Assembly (NCBI RefSeq): GCF_000761545.1
Contig: NZ_JPMY01000038.1
Coordinates: 31,679-95,678, forward strand
Length of the DNA stretch: 64,000 nucleotides
Direction of reading: 5' to 3'
DNA from: Pseudomonas sp. ML96
GTDB taxonomy: Bacteria; Pseudomonadota; Gammaproteobacteria; Pseudomonadales; Pseudomonadaceae
Shown here: piece by piece, positions 51,691-60,600 of the stretch
How the letters are laid out: the number at the start of each line of letters is the position of its first letter
How positions within the stretch are numbered: the stretch's first letter is position 1
Notes under the pieces: model-generated
What the model was told of the DNA's origin: nothing
Seen by the model: only the letters and a program-made list of their open reading frames with translations
The model's database searches: none
Position numbers and translations under genes: made by a program

Positions 51691-52788
51691 TCAGTGCAGG
51701 GCTGGAAGCTCCACAACCTGCAACTGCCGTAATCGACTCAAGGTGCGAGAAAAGTCCACCGAGTTGCCGCCCTCAGCCAAATGCTCCAGCGCTACTCGCG
51801 AGTACAGATGCAGCTGCAGTCGGCGGTCATATGCAATGTCGATGAAGTTGAGAAAACGCTGACTGACGTCTTGCGGGTAGTTGCCGAGACAATCCAAGCC
51901 GGTGACAGCAATACGCGGGTAGTGCTCGATCAACCACAGGTAGTCGGCTGCCGAGCGCGGCGTGGCGAACAGCTCAGCAAAATCCAACCAGGCACCACAT
52001 TCATCGTGGGCATGAATGTGCAGCGGATGGTGATTGACCTCCAAAACCTGGTCGAACGCCGCATCGCCGGCCAGCCCAAGTTGCCGAGGTAGCTGCTCAG
52101 CAATCTCCCCAGGCTCCGGCCAATAGAAGCGCCCCCATGCCTCCAGCGCAGTGCTTCGCAGGCGGTAGTCCTCGCCACCTTCCACCGAAAGAATCGTGAA
52201 GCGCTTTTCGATCAGAGCTATAGCCGGCTTGAAGCGCTCGCGATATAGCGGATTCGGGCACAGCTTGTCGGGGCTGTAGTTGGAGGTACAGACCAGGCCT
52301 ACGCCCTCCTCCTCCAATACCTTGAGCAGGCGCCCGAGCAACATGGCATCACCAATATCGTGAACATGAAACTCGTCGAAGCACAGCAATTGCGTCCGCT
52401 CGGCAATTTCTCGAGCCACACGTGCCAATGGGTCTGCTTGGCCATTGAAGGCCAGCATGCGTACCTGAAGCTCCTGCAAGAAGGCGTGGAAGTGCACACG
52501 GCGCTTCCCTTCCACCGGCGCAGCAGCGAAGAACGCATCCATCACAAAGCTCTTCCCGCGGCCTACTCCGCCCCAGAGATAAACACCTGCAGGGCGTCGC
52601 TTAAACCAACTATTACGCCCTTCTAGGCGCTCCCCTAACCATCCACCCAACTGCTCGATGGCGGCCAACTGCGCGGCATCAGCTCGGTAGCCACGGGCAT
52701 CCAGCAAGTCCTCGAAGTGGCGGCGGACACGCTGAGCAACCGGCTCTGTATTCGAGCCGGTTTCGAATGCATTTGGCTTAGAAGTCAA
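51691..52788 (-). CDS. ZapE/AFG1-like P-loop ATPase in the pcaHG operon
   Basis: A 365-residue AFG1-family ATPase. Walker A is GGVGRGKS (73-80) and Walker B LLCFDEF (134-140), with HVHDIGDAMLLGRLL and TSNYSPDKLCPNPLYR following as in ZapE. E. coli ZapE acts at the division ring; mitochondrial AFG1 is a protein-quality-control factor. I take a TTG start at 52788 that overlaps the pcaG stop by 11 bases; an ATG frame from 52827 would overlap pcaG by 50. Translational coupling to pcaG is likely. The sequence differs from the house-keeping ZapE expected elsewhere, so this is probably a pathway-linked paralogue. Confidence 0.82.
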   Translation of the reverse strand: MTSKPNAFETGSNTEPVAQRVRRHFEDLLDARGYRADAAQLAAIEQLGGWLGERLEGRNSWFKRRPAGVYLWGGVGRGKSFVMDAFFAAAPVEGKRRVHFHAFLQELQVRMLAFNGQADPLARVAREIAERTQLLCFDEFHVHDIGDAMLLGRLLKVLEEEGVGLVCTSNYSPDKLCPNPLYRERFKPAIALIEKRFTILSVEGGEDYRLRSTALEAWGRFYWPEPGEIAEQLPRQLGLAGDAAFDQVLEVNHHPLHIHAHDECGAWLDFAELFATPRSAADYLWLIEHYPRIAVTGLDCLGNYPQDVSQRFLNFIDIAYDRRLQLHLYSRVALEHLAEGGNSVDFSRTLSRLRQLQVVELPALH

Positions 52789-53383
52789 AGAAGACGGTTT
52801 CCCCTTCTCCCTGAATGCGAATATCAAAGCGATAAGCCAACTTGCCCTCTACCTCGCAGCGCTTGGCGACCAGGGTTTCACGGCGCTGCGGTTGCTCAAT
52901 CAGATTAAGCACTGGATCGAGCTTGTTGGCTTCAGCCTCATCTTCGAAATAGATGCGCGTGTGCAGGTGGACATTGATACCACGGGCGAACAGCGAGACG
53001 TTGATATGTGGCGCCATCGGCACACCGGCAGCATTCTTCACCACACCAGGTTTGACCGTCTTCAGCGTCCATTCACCAGCGTCGAAGGTCGTGGCGGTAC
53101 GACCAAAGCTGTTGAAGGATTTTTCCACATCAAAGGCACTGTCGTAGACACCCTCATGGTTGGCCTGCCAGACCTCCAGGAAGGAGTCGCGCACCAGATG
53201 GTCGTTCCCGTCGAAGACGTTACCAAGCAGCAGAATGTGCTCACCAGGAGCGCTTGGTTTCGCTAGCTCGCTCCAGATCTCCTGGGGGCGCGGCGGATTG
53301 CCGGCGGCCTCCAGAGCCAGACCGATATGCACGTAAGGGCCAGCGGTCTGCGAAGGGGTTTCAGGCAGAAGTTGAACAGGCAT
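52778..53383 (-). CDS. pcaG: protocatechuate 3,4-dioxygenase alpha subunit
   Basis: A 201-residue intradiol dioxygenase subunit. It begins MPVQLLPETPSQTAGPYVHI, the usual PcaG start, preceded by GAGG; a longer frame has no family sequence. The core has HLVRDSFLEVWQANHEGVY and HINVSLFARGINVHLHTRIY. Alpha subunits lack the full iron ligand set and pair with PcaH. The pcaH stop is 11 bases upstream. Confidence 0.95.
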   Translation of the reverse strand: MPVQLLPETPSQTAGPYVHIGLALEAAGNPPRPQEIWSELAKPSAPGEHILLLGNVFDGNDHLVRDSFLEVWQANHEGVYDSAFDVEKSFNSFGRTATTFDAGEWTLKTVKPGVVKNAAGVPMAPHINVSLFARGINVHLHTRIYFEDEAEANKLDPVLNLIEQPQRRETLVAKRCEVEGKLAYRFDIRIQGEGETVFFDF

Positions 53384-53394
53384 ATCCGGAGTCC

Positions 53395-54114
53395 TCAGCG
53401 GTTCTCGAAGTGAGTCTTGCGCTGGCCGCGCAGCACGATATCGAAGCGGTAGGCCAGGCAATCCATAGGGTTGGCCATACCCATGTCGAGCTTGGCGATC
53501 AGCGTCTGCACCGCGTCCGGGTTGGCGATCGACTTGACGATGGGACACATCGGAATGAGTGGATCCCCTTCGAAATACAGCTGGGTGATCAGTTTGGTGG
53601 AGATAGACGGACCGCTGATAGAGAAGTGGATATGTGCTGGTCGCCAGTCGTTTGGCCCGTTACGCCATGGATACGGACCAGGCTTGATGGTGCGGAACAT
53701 GTAGTTACCGTCAGCATCGGTCAACGCCCGGCCAACGCCCCCAAAGTTTGGGTCAAGTGGAGCCAGGTAGCGGTCGTTCTTGTGGCGGTAGCGGCCGCCG
53801 GCATTTGCCTGCCACATCTCTACCAAGGTATGCGGGATCGGCTTGCCGTACTGATCCATCACCCTGCCGGCGACGATGATGCGCTCACCAATCGGCAGGC
53901 TGCCGGTATTGAAATTAAGCAGCAGATCATTGTCATGCTCGCCCATCTTCAGGTGCGAGAAGTCCGGTCCGGTGCTTTCAGATACTGACTGAGGGATGCT
54001 CACCAGCGCCTGTCGAGGCGATCGGGCAATGGAGGTCTTATAGTCGGGAGTCAGAGCTTTGGGGTGCCAATTGCGGTCACGAATGACGAAACGGCTACTG
54101 TCCTGTTCGGACAT
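53395..54114 (-). CDS. pcaH: protocatechuate 3,4-dioxygenase beta subunit
   Basis: A 239-residue catalytic subunit that cleaves protocatechuate to 3-carboxy-cis,cis-muconate with O2. The Fe(III) ligands are all identifiable: Y109 (GGRYRH), Y148 (PGPYPWRN), H161 and H163 (RPAHIHFSI), matching Tyr108, Tyr147, His160 and His162 of the P. putida enzyme. It heads a pcaH-pcaG-zapE-like unit with a candidate PcaQ site 107 bases upstream. Confidence 0.96.
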   Translation of the reverse strand: MSEQDSSRFVIRDRNWHPKALTPDYKTSIARSPRQALVSIPQSVSESTGPDFSHLKMGEHDNDLLLNFNTGSLPIGERIIVAGRVMDQYGKPIPHTLVEMWQANAGGRYRHKNDRYLAPLDPNFGGVGRALTDADGNYMFRTIKPGPYPWRNGPNDWRPAHIHFSISGPSISTKLITQLYFEGDPLIPMCPIVKSIANPDAVQTLIAKLDMGMANPMDCLAYRFDIVLRGQRKTHFENR

Positions 54115-54220
54115 GGCGGTCTCCTGTTGTTGGAGTTATAGGAGCCTGCAGAGCATCAGGCATGTGCGCCGCAGTTTCCGCCAGCTGATCACTATTGAAT
54201 ATTGAAAAGGAGCCACACAT

Positions 54221-54240
54221 CCATAACCAAATGGTTATGG
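54221..54240. promoter_or_regulatory. candidate PcaQ operator upstream of pcaH
   Basis: CCATAACC-N4-GGTTATGG, a perfect palindrome that includes the ATAACC-N4-GGTTA type motif known for PcaQ. It overlaps the last codons and stop of pcaQ and lies 107-126 bases before the pcaH start. Confidence 0.7.
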
Positions 54241-55164
54241 ATAAATGCCCTCGCGGTACTCATTGCCTACCTCGCGGAACACCTCTTGGCACCAATTAGC
54301 GCCCAGGGGTATGGGTTGCGCCGCATTGCTGCAGATGCCCACCGAGCCACCAGCCTCCTGTAACTCAGGCGCCAGCTCGACCAGCTCCCCCTTGTTTAGC
54401 GCCGCGCGCACTGCGTCAGTTGGCGCTACCCATACCGCATCGCTTTCGTCGACGTAACGTCGACTCAAGCTCAACGAAAGGGTTTCCAAGCGCCGTTGCG
54501 GCAACCGCAGGCCGCGCTCGACAAACAGACTGTCGATGCGCTTGCGAATGGTGGTTCCGGCAGTAGGCAACACCAACGGATATCCCTCCAGTACAGCCGT
54601 ATCGAAGGGTTGTGCCCGTAACGGATGACCCGCGCGCGCAACCAGGGTTAAGGGCTCGTTGTATAGGTGCTCGAAGGTTAGGCCTTGTATATCTGGACTG
54701 TCGGCCATGCGCCCTACCACCAGATCCAACTCCCCCAGTCGCAACTGAGAGAGCAAGTGTGAGCTTGGCCCAGTCACAACATTGAGGACTAAGGCCGAGT
54801 GACGCTCATGGAGGCGTCGCACAACCTCGGGTAGAAAAGCTCCCTCGGCGGTGGACAACACCCCCAAGCGCACACTGTGTGCCTGGTACTCAACACCCCG
54901 CAGACTCTCTACCCCTTCACGCAGAGCCTGCACACAAGGCCCGGCATAACGCAGAAAATCCCTGCCCGCCTCCGTCAACTCAGCACCACCCTTGCTACGC
55001 TCGAACAATTGCGCGCCGAGGACCTCCTCCAGCTCCTTGAGCGTTTTAGACACTGCCGGCTGACTTACCGCCAGTCTATCCGCTGCGCGCGCCAGGCTGC
55101 CCAGCCTCGCCACTTCGAGAAAACACTGCAGATGACGAAACTTAATGCGGTTGTCGATGCTCAT
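54235..55164 (-). CDS. pcaQ: LysR-family activator of pcaHG
   Basis: A 309-residue LysR regulator. The helix-turn-helix HLQCFLEVARLGSLARAADR followed by LAVSQPAVSKTLKELEE is at about residues 12-45, and the effector domain has HPLRAQPFDTAVLEGYPLVLP. In other bacteria PcaQ activates pca genes in response to protocatechuate-pathway intermediates. Position directly before pcaH and the palindrome in the gap support the name. It overlaps the pobR stop by four bases, so pobR and pcaQ are cotranscribed. Confidence 0.9.
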   Translation of the reverse strand: MSIDNRIKFRHLQCFLEVARLGSLARAADRLAVSQPAVSKTLKELEEVLGAQLFERSKGGAELTEAGRDFLRYAGPCVQALREGVESLRGVEYQAHSVRLGVLSTAEGAFLPEVVRRLHERHSALVLNVVTGPSSHLLSQLRLGELDLVVGRMADSPDIQGLTFEHLYNEPLTLVARAGHPLRAQPFDTAVLEGYPLVLPTAGTTIRKRIDSLFVERGLRLPQRRLETLSLSLSRRYVDESDAVWVAPTDAVRAALNKGELVELAPELQEAGGSVGICSNAAQPIPLGANWCQEVFREVGNEYREGIYP

Positions 55165-56033
55165 CGGTTACCTCGGAAAGCTTTGGGCGACAGCCCGGTA
55201 CCTCGTTTGAAGAAGCGCGAGAAATACGCTGGCTCGGAAAAGCCCAGCTGATCGGATACTTCCTGCACCGTCATGCTGGTGTAAACCAGGTTGCGCTTGG
55301 CCTCCAGCAGCAGCCGCTGATTGATCAGTTGCAACGCCGAAACACCTGCCAGGCGCCGACACAGGGCATTAAGATGGGCCGCGCTAATACTCAAGCTTTG
55401 AGCGTACTGCTCGATAGGAAGATGCTCGCGAAAGTGCGCCTCTACCTGGCGGCGAAACGCCTGTAGGTGATCACGGCCGCGGTCCAGTGCGACGCCAGCA
55501 GCATTATTGGCCTGCCGATGGCGGCGACTAAGCCACACCAACAACGCACTGACCAACGAACGTAGCATCAGCTCCCTGCCCGGCTCATGCCGTGCGTACT
55601 CGCGATCTATGGACTCAAACAGGGTGCTCAGGTAGCGCTCGTCCTCACCCGCCGCATAGCACTGCGGTTGCTCCAGCACCGAGCTCTCAAGCAGGCCGAT
55701 CAGTTCCTCGGCAAAAGGCTGAGCCAGGCTCAAGACATAGCCGTCAATCTGGGCAGTGAAGCGAAAACCATGTACGCAAAGCGGAGGACTGACCTGCAGA
55801 GTCGCCTTGTGCACGCGAGTGACCACGCCCTCCACCTCCAACTCGGCCTCACCGCTGTGTACGTAGAGCAATTGCACCAGATCGGCATGCCGATGCGGAC
55901 GAATCTCCCAGTCGTACAGGCTGCTACGCGACGGAATCGATTCGCAATGGATGGGGTCCGGTGTCGGCCAAGCATGAGTCTCGCCGTACAACTGGAACAC
56001 CGGAACAGGATTTGCGGCAGGCGTTTTGTGCAT
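55161..56033 (-). CDS. pobR: AraC-family activator of pobA
   Basis: A 290-residue AraC-type regulator. The N-terminal cupin-like part holds RPHRHADLVQLLYVHSGEAE, and the C-terminal double helix-turn-helix has YAQSLSISAAHLNALCRRLA and VQEVSDQLGFSEPAYFSRFF. In Pseudomonas the 4-hydroxybenzoate-responsive PobR is of AraC type, and this gene is divergent from pobA across 150 bases. That gap holds an AT-rich promoter area (CATATTTAATTGGATAG). Confidence 0.9.
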   Translation of the reverse strand: MHKTPAANPVPVFQLYGETHAWPTPDPIHCESIPSRSSLYDWEIRPHRHADLVQLLYVHSGEAELEVEGVVTRVHKATLQVSPPLCVHGFRFTAQIDGYVLSLAQPFAEELIGLLESSVLEQPQCYAAGEDERYLSTLFESIDREYARHEPGRELMLRSLVSALLVWLSRRHRQANNAAGVALDRGRDHLQAFRRQVEAHFREHLPIEQYAQSLSISAAHLNALCRRLAGVSALQLINQRLLLEAKRNLVYTSMTVQEVSDQLGFSEPAYFSRFFKRGTGLSPKAFRGNR

Positions 56034-56183
56034 TTATAGGCAGCCGAGCGTATCCATGGAAAGTCCACATATTTAATTGGATAGTGCCTTCTACGCTCCA
56101 ATTCATCCACCAAAAATACAGGAGACAAAAACAATAGCGTCGCCGGGGCTCTGCCGCGGAACGCGACAATGAGGACAACAACA

Positions 56184-57371
56184 ATGAAAACCCAAGTCGC
56201 CATCATCGGCGCGGGCCCGTCGGGCCTGCTTCTCGGTCAACTGCTGCACAAGGCCGGCATCGACAACATCATCATCGAGCGCCAGAGCCCGGACTACGTA
56301 CTCAGCCGTATCCGCGCCGGGGTGCTCGAACAAGGAATGGTGGATCTGCTGCGAGAAGCCGGCGTCAGTGAGCGCATGGATCGTGAAGGCCTGGTGCATG
56401 ATGGATTCGAATTAGCTTTCGATGGCCGCCGCGAGCGCATAGATCTACGCGAGCTGACTGGTGGAAAGACCGTGATGATCTACGGTCAGACGGAGGTCAC
56501 TCGCGATCTGATGGAGGCTCGCGAAGCGTGTGGTGCCAAGACCCTCTACAACGTGGCAGACGCCCGACTGCATGACCTCAAGGGCGAATCCCCCTTCGTC
56601 ACCTTCACCCTCCACGGTGAGAGCGTGCGCCTGGACTGTGACCATATCGCCGGCTGCGATGGCTTCCACGGTGTCTCGCGCAAATCCATCCCGGACGGCG
56701 TACTCAAAGAATTCGAGCGGGTCTATCCATTCGGCTGGCTGGGTGTTCTGGCCGACACCCCACCGGTGAACGAAGAGCTGATCTACGCCAACCATGAACG
56801 CGGCTTCGCTCTGTGCAGCATGCGCTCCCCAACCCGCACCCGTTACTACGTACAGGTCGGCGCTGAGGAAAAGGTCGAAGACTGGTCCGACGAACGCTTT
56901 TGGAACGAGTTGAAGAGCCGTCTTCCGGTCGACACTGCAGCCCAGCTGATCACCGGCCCATCTATCGAGAAGAGCATCGCCCCGCTTCGCAGCTTCGTGG
57001 TCGAGCCTATGCAGTACGGCCATCTGTTCTTGGTCGGCGACGCCGCGCACATCGTCCCGCCCACAGGTGCCAAAGGTCTGAACCTTGCCGCCAGCGACGT
57101 CAGCACCCTGTACCGCATTCTTCTAAAGGTCTACCGCGAAGGTCGCCACGAGCTCTTGGAGCGCTACTCGGCCGTGTGCCTGAAACGCATCTGGAAAGCC
57201 GAGCGCTTCTCCTGGTGGATGACCTCGATGCTGCACAAATTCCCCGGCACCGACGACTTCAGCTTGCGCATGCAGCAAACCGAGCTGGACTACTTCATCA
57301 GCTCTGAGGCCGGTCGAAAGACCATTGCTGAGAACTACGTTGGCTTGCCGTACGAAGCTATTGACGAGTGA
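56184..57371 (+). CDS. pobA: 4-hydroxybenzoate 3-monooxygenase
   Basis: A 395-residue class A flavoprotein hydroxylase converting 4-hydroxybenzoate to protocatechuate with NADPH and O2. The FAD fingerprint GAGPSG (9-14), the central DG motif region CDGFHGVSRKSIP and the second FAD motif GDAAHIVPPTGAKGLNLA are intact. The ATG at 56184 (MKTQVAIIGAG) follows GAGGA and gives the classical length; an ATG five codons upstream is less likely. It feeds the pca genes on the other strand. Confidence 0.96.
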   Translation: MKTQVAIIGAGPSGLLLGQLLHKAGIDNIIIERQSPDYVLSRIRAGVLEQGMVDLLREAGVSERMDREGLVHDGFELAFDGRRERIDLRELTGGKTVMIYGQTEVTRDLMEAREACGAKTLYNVADARLHDLKGESPFVTFTLHGESVRLDCDHIAGCDGFHGVSRKSIPDGVLKEFERVYPFGWLGVLADTPPVNEELIYANHERGFALCSMRSPTRTRYYVQVGAEEKVEDWSDERFWNELKSRLPVDTAAQLITGPSIEKSIAPLRSFVVEPMQYGHLFLVGDAAHIVPPTGAKGLNLAASDVSTLYRILLKVYREGRHELLERYSAVCLKRIWKAERFSWWMTSMLHKFPGTDDFSLRMQQTELDYFISSEAGRKTIAENYVGLPYEAIDE

Positions 57372-57378
57372 TCGATTC

Positions 57379-57404
57379 ACTTGCCAGCGGTCACGCTGGC
57401 AAGT
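57379..57404 (+). terminator. hairpin after pobA
   Basis: ACTTGCCAGC and GCTGGCAAGT form a perfect 10-bp stem with a 6-base loop, eight bases after the pobA stop. No T-run follows, so it may act as a weak terminator or 3'-end stabiliser. Confidence 0.6.
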
Positions 57405-57439
57405 CGCGACCATCTTCAGTGGCGTAAGGCGGCAGCTAT

Positions 57440-57500
57440 CGACCAATAGCTGCCTGTCGTAATCGGCTCAAATCGACCCAAAGCAGAAGTTCGATTTGGA
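57440..57500. repeat. degenerate intergenic repeat left of the STAND gene
   Basis: GGCAGCTAT / ATAGCTGCC form a 9-bp inverted repeat, followed by CTGTCGTAATCGGCTCAAATC. I recall fragments of this type (TAGCTGCCTGTCG) as recurrent pseudomonad intergenic DNA. A loosely similar stretch lies on the other side of the big gene near 63,890-63,960. Confidence 0.35.
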
Positions 57501-57633
57501 AAGTCCGATGGCTGCTTCGCAGCGGGAGCGATCGATCGTTAGGGTACTACGAACGCTAGCCACCGGCCGGAAGCAACCCTCCGGGACAGCCAGCTCGAGC
57601 CAGCATGGCCCCTCTCGCTTGAATCTGCATGGC

Positions 57634-60600
57634 TTAGATTGAGTAGCCGTTCTTCGCCGTCTTCAAGAGAGACTGCCCGTAGCTGCTCGGTTGCTTGATC
57701 TGCCTGCTTGCGAACACGCTGATGTCTAGGTCCGGCTTCCCACGGGCAGTGGTGACCTGTTCGATGCCTACTGACGTCAGGACGAGGTAGCAACCCTCGC
57801 CCCACAGGGACTCCGCATCGATATCAACCGGGCCGGCATCACGCCACCAGCAGAGCCTTGCGACCACAGCGCCGCTCGGGTCGAGGAAGACGCTGGGCTC
57901 CTCGTCATGCGCGCTCCAGCTAAGCCGCTTCACCCAGTTCGGGCACAAAGCGAACGAATAGGCCGCTGCGTCAAAGCCCATATCCACCGAGCAAACAACT
58001 CTCCTTACCAGCGTTGGCGCCAGATCATTGTCAAATGCGACGTACTGGCCAAGCCAAACAGCGATGGGCAGCCTGGCATAGCAGTCGTCGAAGTCTTCAC
58101 TGTCAATCTCTGCCGAGGGTGCTCTAAAGCGGTAGAGGCGGTGCTCCGACATCCGTGGCTTGAGAATCTTGAAGCGGGATACTTCGGCCACGACTTGGCC
58201 GTGGCTGTCTGCTGGGAAGGGGGCAACGTCACCGTCGACTTCGTCAATCCACTTCCGTTCTCGCTCGGACCAACCCGCACTTCGGTTCAACAGCGGCATT
58301 CGGATCCACTCGGGGCGCCCTCGCGGGAGCTTCAGCGGTCGAGGCGGAAGCGGGCAGTTCAAACGTTCCAAAAGCGTGGGCATGTCGCTGCCTTTCACTT
58401 TGCCGGCCAGCCGCAGTTCTCCCGCGACGTGGCGAAGTGCGGCAATGGCGATGTAGGCGTGGGGCTTCAGGTAAGTGATCTGCATGTCGAGCACGCGAAG
58501 CTGAGTCTCAAGCCTTTTGATGCCAGAGGGCCCGAATGCCTCAAGTCCACCCCAATCCTGGATGAACATCGCCGCGCGTCGGCGGACTGTCATCTCCTCA
58601 ATGCCTGCCGCCTTCGCGATGTGACGTGCCGTCGAGCGCAACATCTCGGTCCAGCCAAGCGGCGACTCGACGCGCATTGCACCAGTTCTTTCGTCCGTGA
58701 ATGCCTGGTCGCCCTCTGGCGGGTGCTCGAGTTCAAGGCGATAGAAAAGCGGCAGTGGTATCGCGTCCAAGGGGACAGCCTGCCTCCACCGATGCGACAA
58801 GAGCGCGGCTGACTCTGCCACCGCGATGTCACGGTGACTGACCAACGCAGCCACGGCGCTGCCCAACTCGGGGGCAAGGTCCGCGCTGTCAGCAGCCAGC
58901 AGCGTTCCGAGCGCCTGCAAGGGGGCATCTAATTCGCCGGCTATAAGTCGCCGCATAAGGGACTTGAACAAAGCTTGGCCGAGTCCGGCTTGCCTTGCCA
59001 GGCTCAACGTGCAATTGCGTGCGTGTCGCTGAACTTCTGCAACGGGCAGCCGATAGGCAAAGTGCAGCAGATCCTCCAAAAGTTCCGTGTCGCTGAGCGG
59101 TAGCTCGCTCGGCTGGAAGGGTCGCCCCAGCTGGAACTCGCGAGTGCAGGCCATCTGTTCCTCAAGTAGCGACCAGATGGCCGGCCAATCCGGCGTCGCG
59201 CTGATTACCGGCAGTATCGAATCCAGCTCTGTCAGCAGTGACTGGGTGTTCTCCTGGCCCGCCGTTACTGAATCGACAATGTTCTCGAAGGCGGCTGGGC
59301 ATGTGGATGGTCCCTGCAAGAGCTTCTTCGCCTCAAAGTAGAAGAACTTACCGCCACCCATCCACTGGCTCCAGGAACTCCAGGGGTCCTTGCTTGACTC
59401 GTAGCCTTGCATCAGCTTCTTGGCGTACTCGACCTCCCCCGCCACAGCCAACCTTTTAACCATCAGGAAGCGGCAGCGCGCGTCGTCTTGCAAGACCTGC
59501 CAGCGCTCAAATATCCTCCGCGCCAGATGAAGCGGGGCCGTCTCGGCCAGATATCTGAAACGGTACGGGGCGTTGTAGTTCAGTTCGTCGCCATCCGCTT
59601 CAAACGCGCGCTCAAGCTGCTCGAGAGTGGTCTCCGAGTCGTACTTGCTTGGCGTATACGAGTGTCGAGGTTCCGGCGCTTCTGACGTCCACCGGGCTAC
59701 GGCGGCGTCGAGCTCGGCAGATGAAAACCCATGTCTTCCGGCAGCGGCGCGAAGGCGCTGGAGCAGTCCGACCCTCTCGTGTGCCCTGCTGGCTACCTCG
59801 ATCACCGCCAAAAACATCCGCGCGAGCGGTTCAATCTGTCTAGGTCCTGCGGCGTCGGCGGCGATGTCGATGAAGTCACCGACGTGGTGCGGGTCCCGGT
59901 AGTACGGTTCCATGTAAAACGGCAGACACAGACCGCACCAGACCGTCGCGCAAGCCAAGAAGAGTTCAGGGCTTCGCCGCACCATCCCCGTCATGAGCAG
60001 GTCAACACGGTTCGGCCAGCCAATCAGATTCCAATCCGCCAGTGTCTTTGACACCTCGAAGCCGAAGCGAGGTCCGACCTGCGTCGCTTCCTCGATTAGC
60101 GACATCGTCAAACGATGCGCGGCCGACGACCCTTCCGTTTCGGTCATGCCGCCGACCTGGCGCATTAAGGTCGATACTCGCTTGACACGGTTCTCCGGGT
60201 CAGCGGCGTTCGCAAGGACCAGGATGTCTCGCCAGATTGCGTACTGCGGGTCTTTCTTGGGGGCCAACGCGTAGCCAAGGCATTGCTCGGGAACCGTCGC
60301 CAGCAACTGTTTGGCCCGCTCTAAGTCCCCGACCGCAGCCAGCGCGATGGCCAGATCGGCCAACCCGTCGATCTGCTCGCTCGGCGTGCTCTCCTGAAGC
60401 TCCGCCACGAGTGCGTTGAGTCGATCGACGGCCGCCACCCCGTCACCGTCAACCCTATACGCATCGACGGCCAATCTGCGTCGCAGGTACGCAGTGCCCC
60501 CCAGCGTCGATGAGGCGATGGCTGCGTCAATTTCCCGAAGTACCGCACGGTACTCAGTCTCGCCGCGCTTGGCGCCGAGCCTCAGCAGCGCTGGCACGAG

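Noticed and set aside
57907..58812. 301-codon plus-strand frame opposite the giant gene
   Set aside because: It is antisense to the continuous 2019-codon frame and has no recognised motifs or ribosome site.
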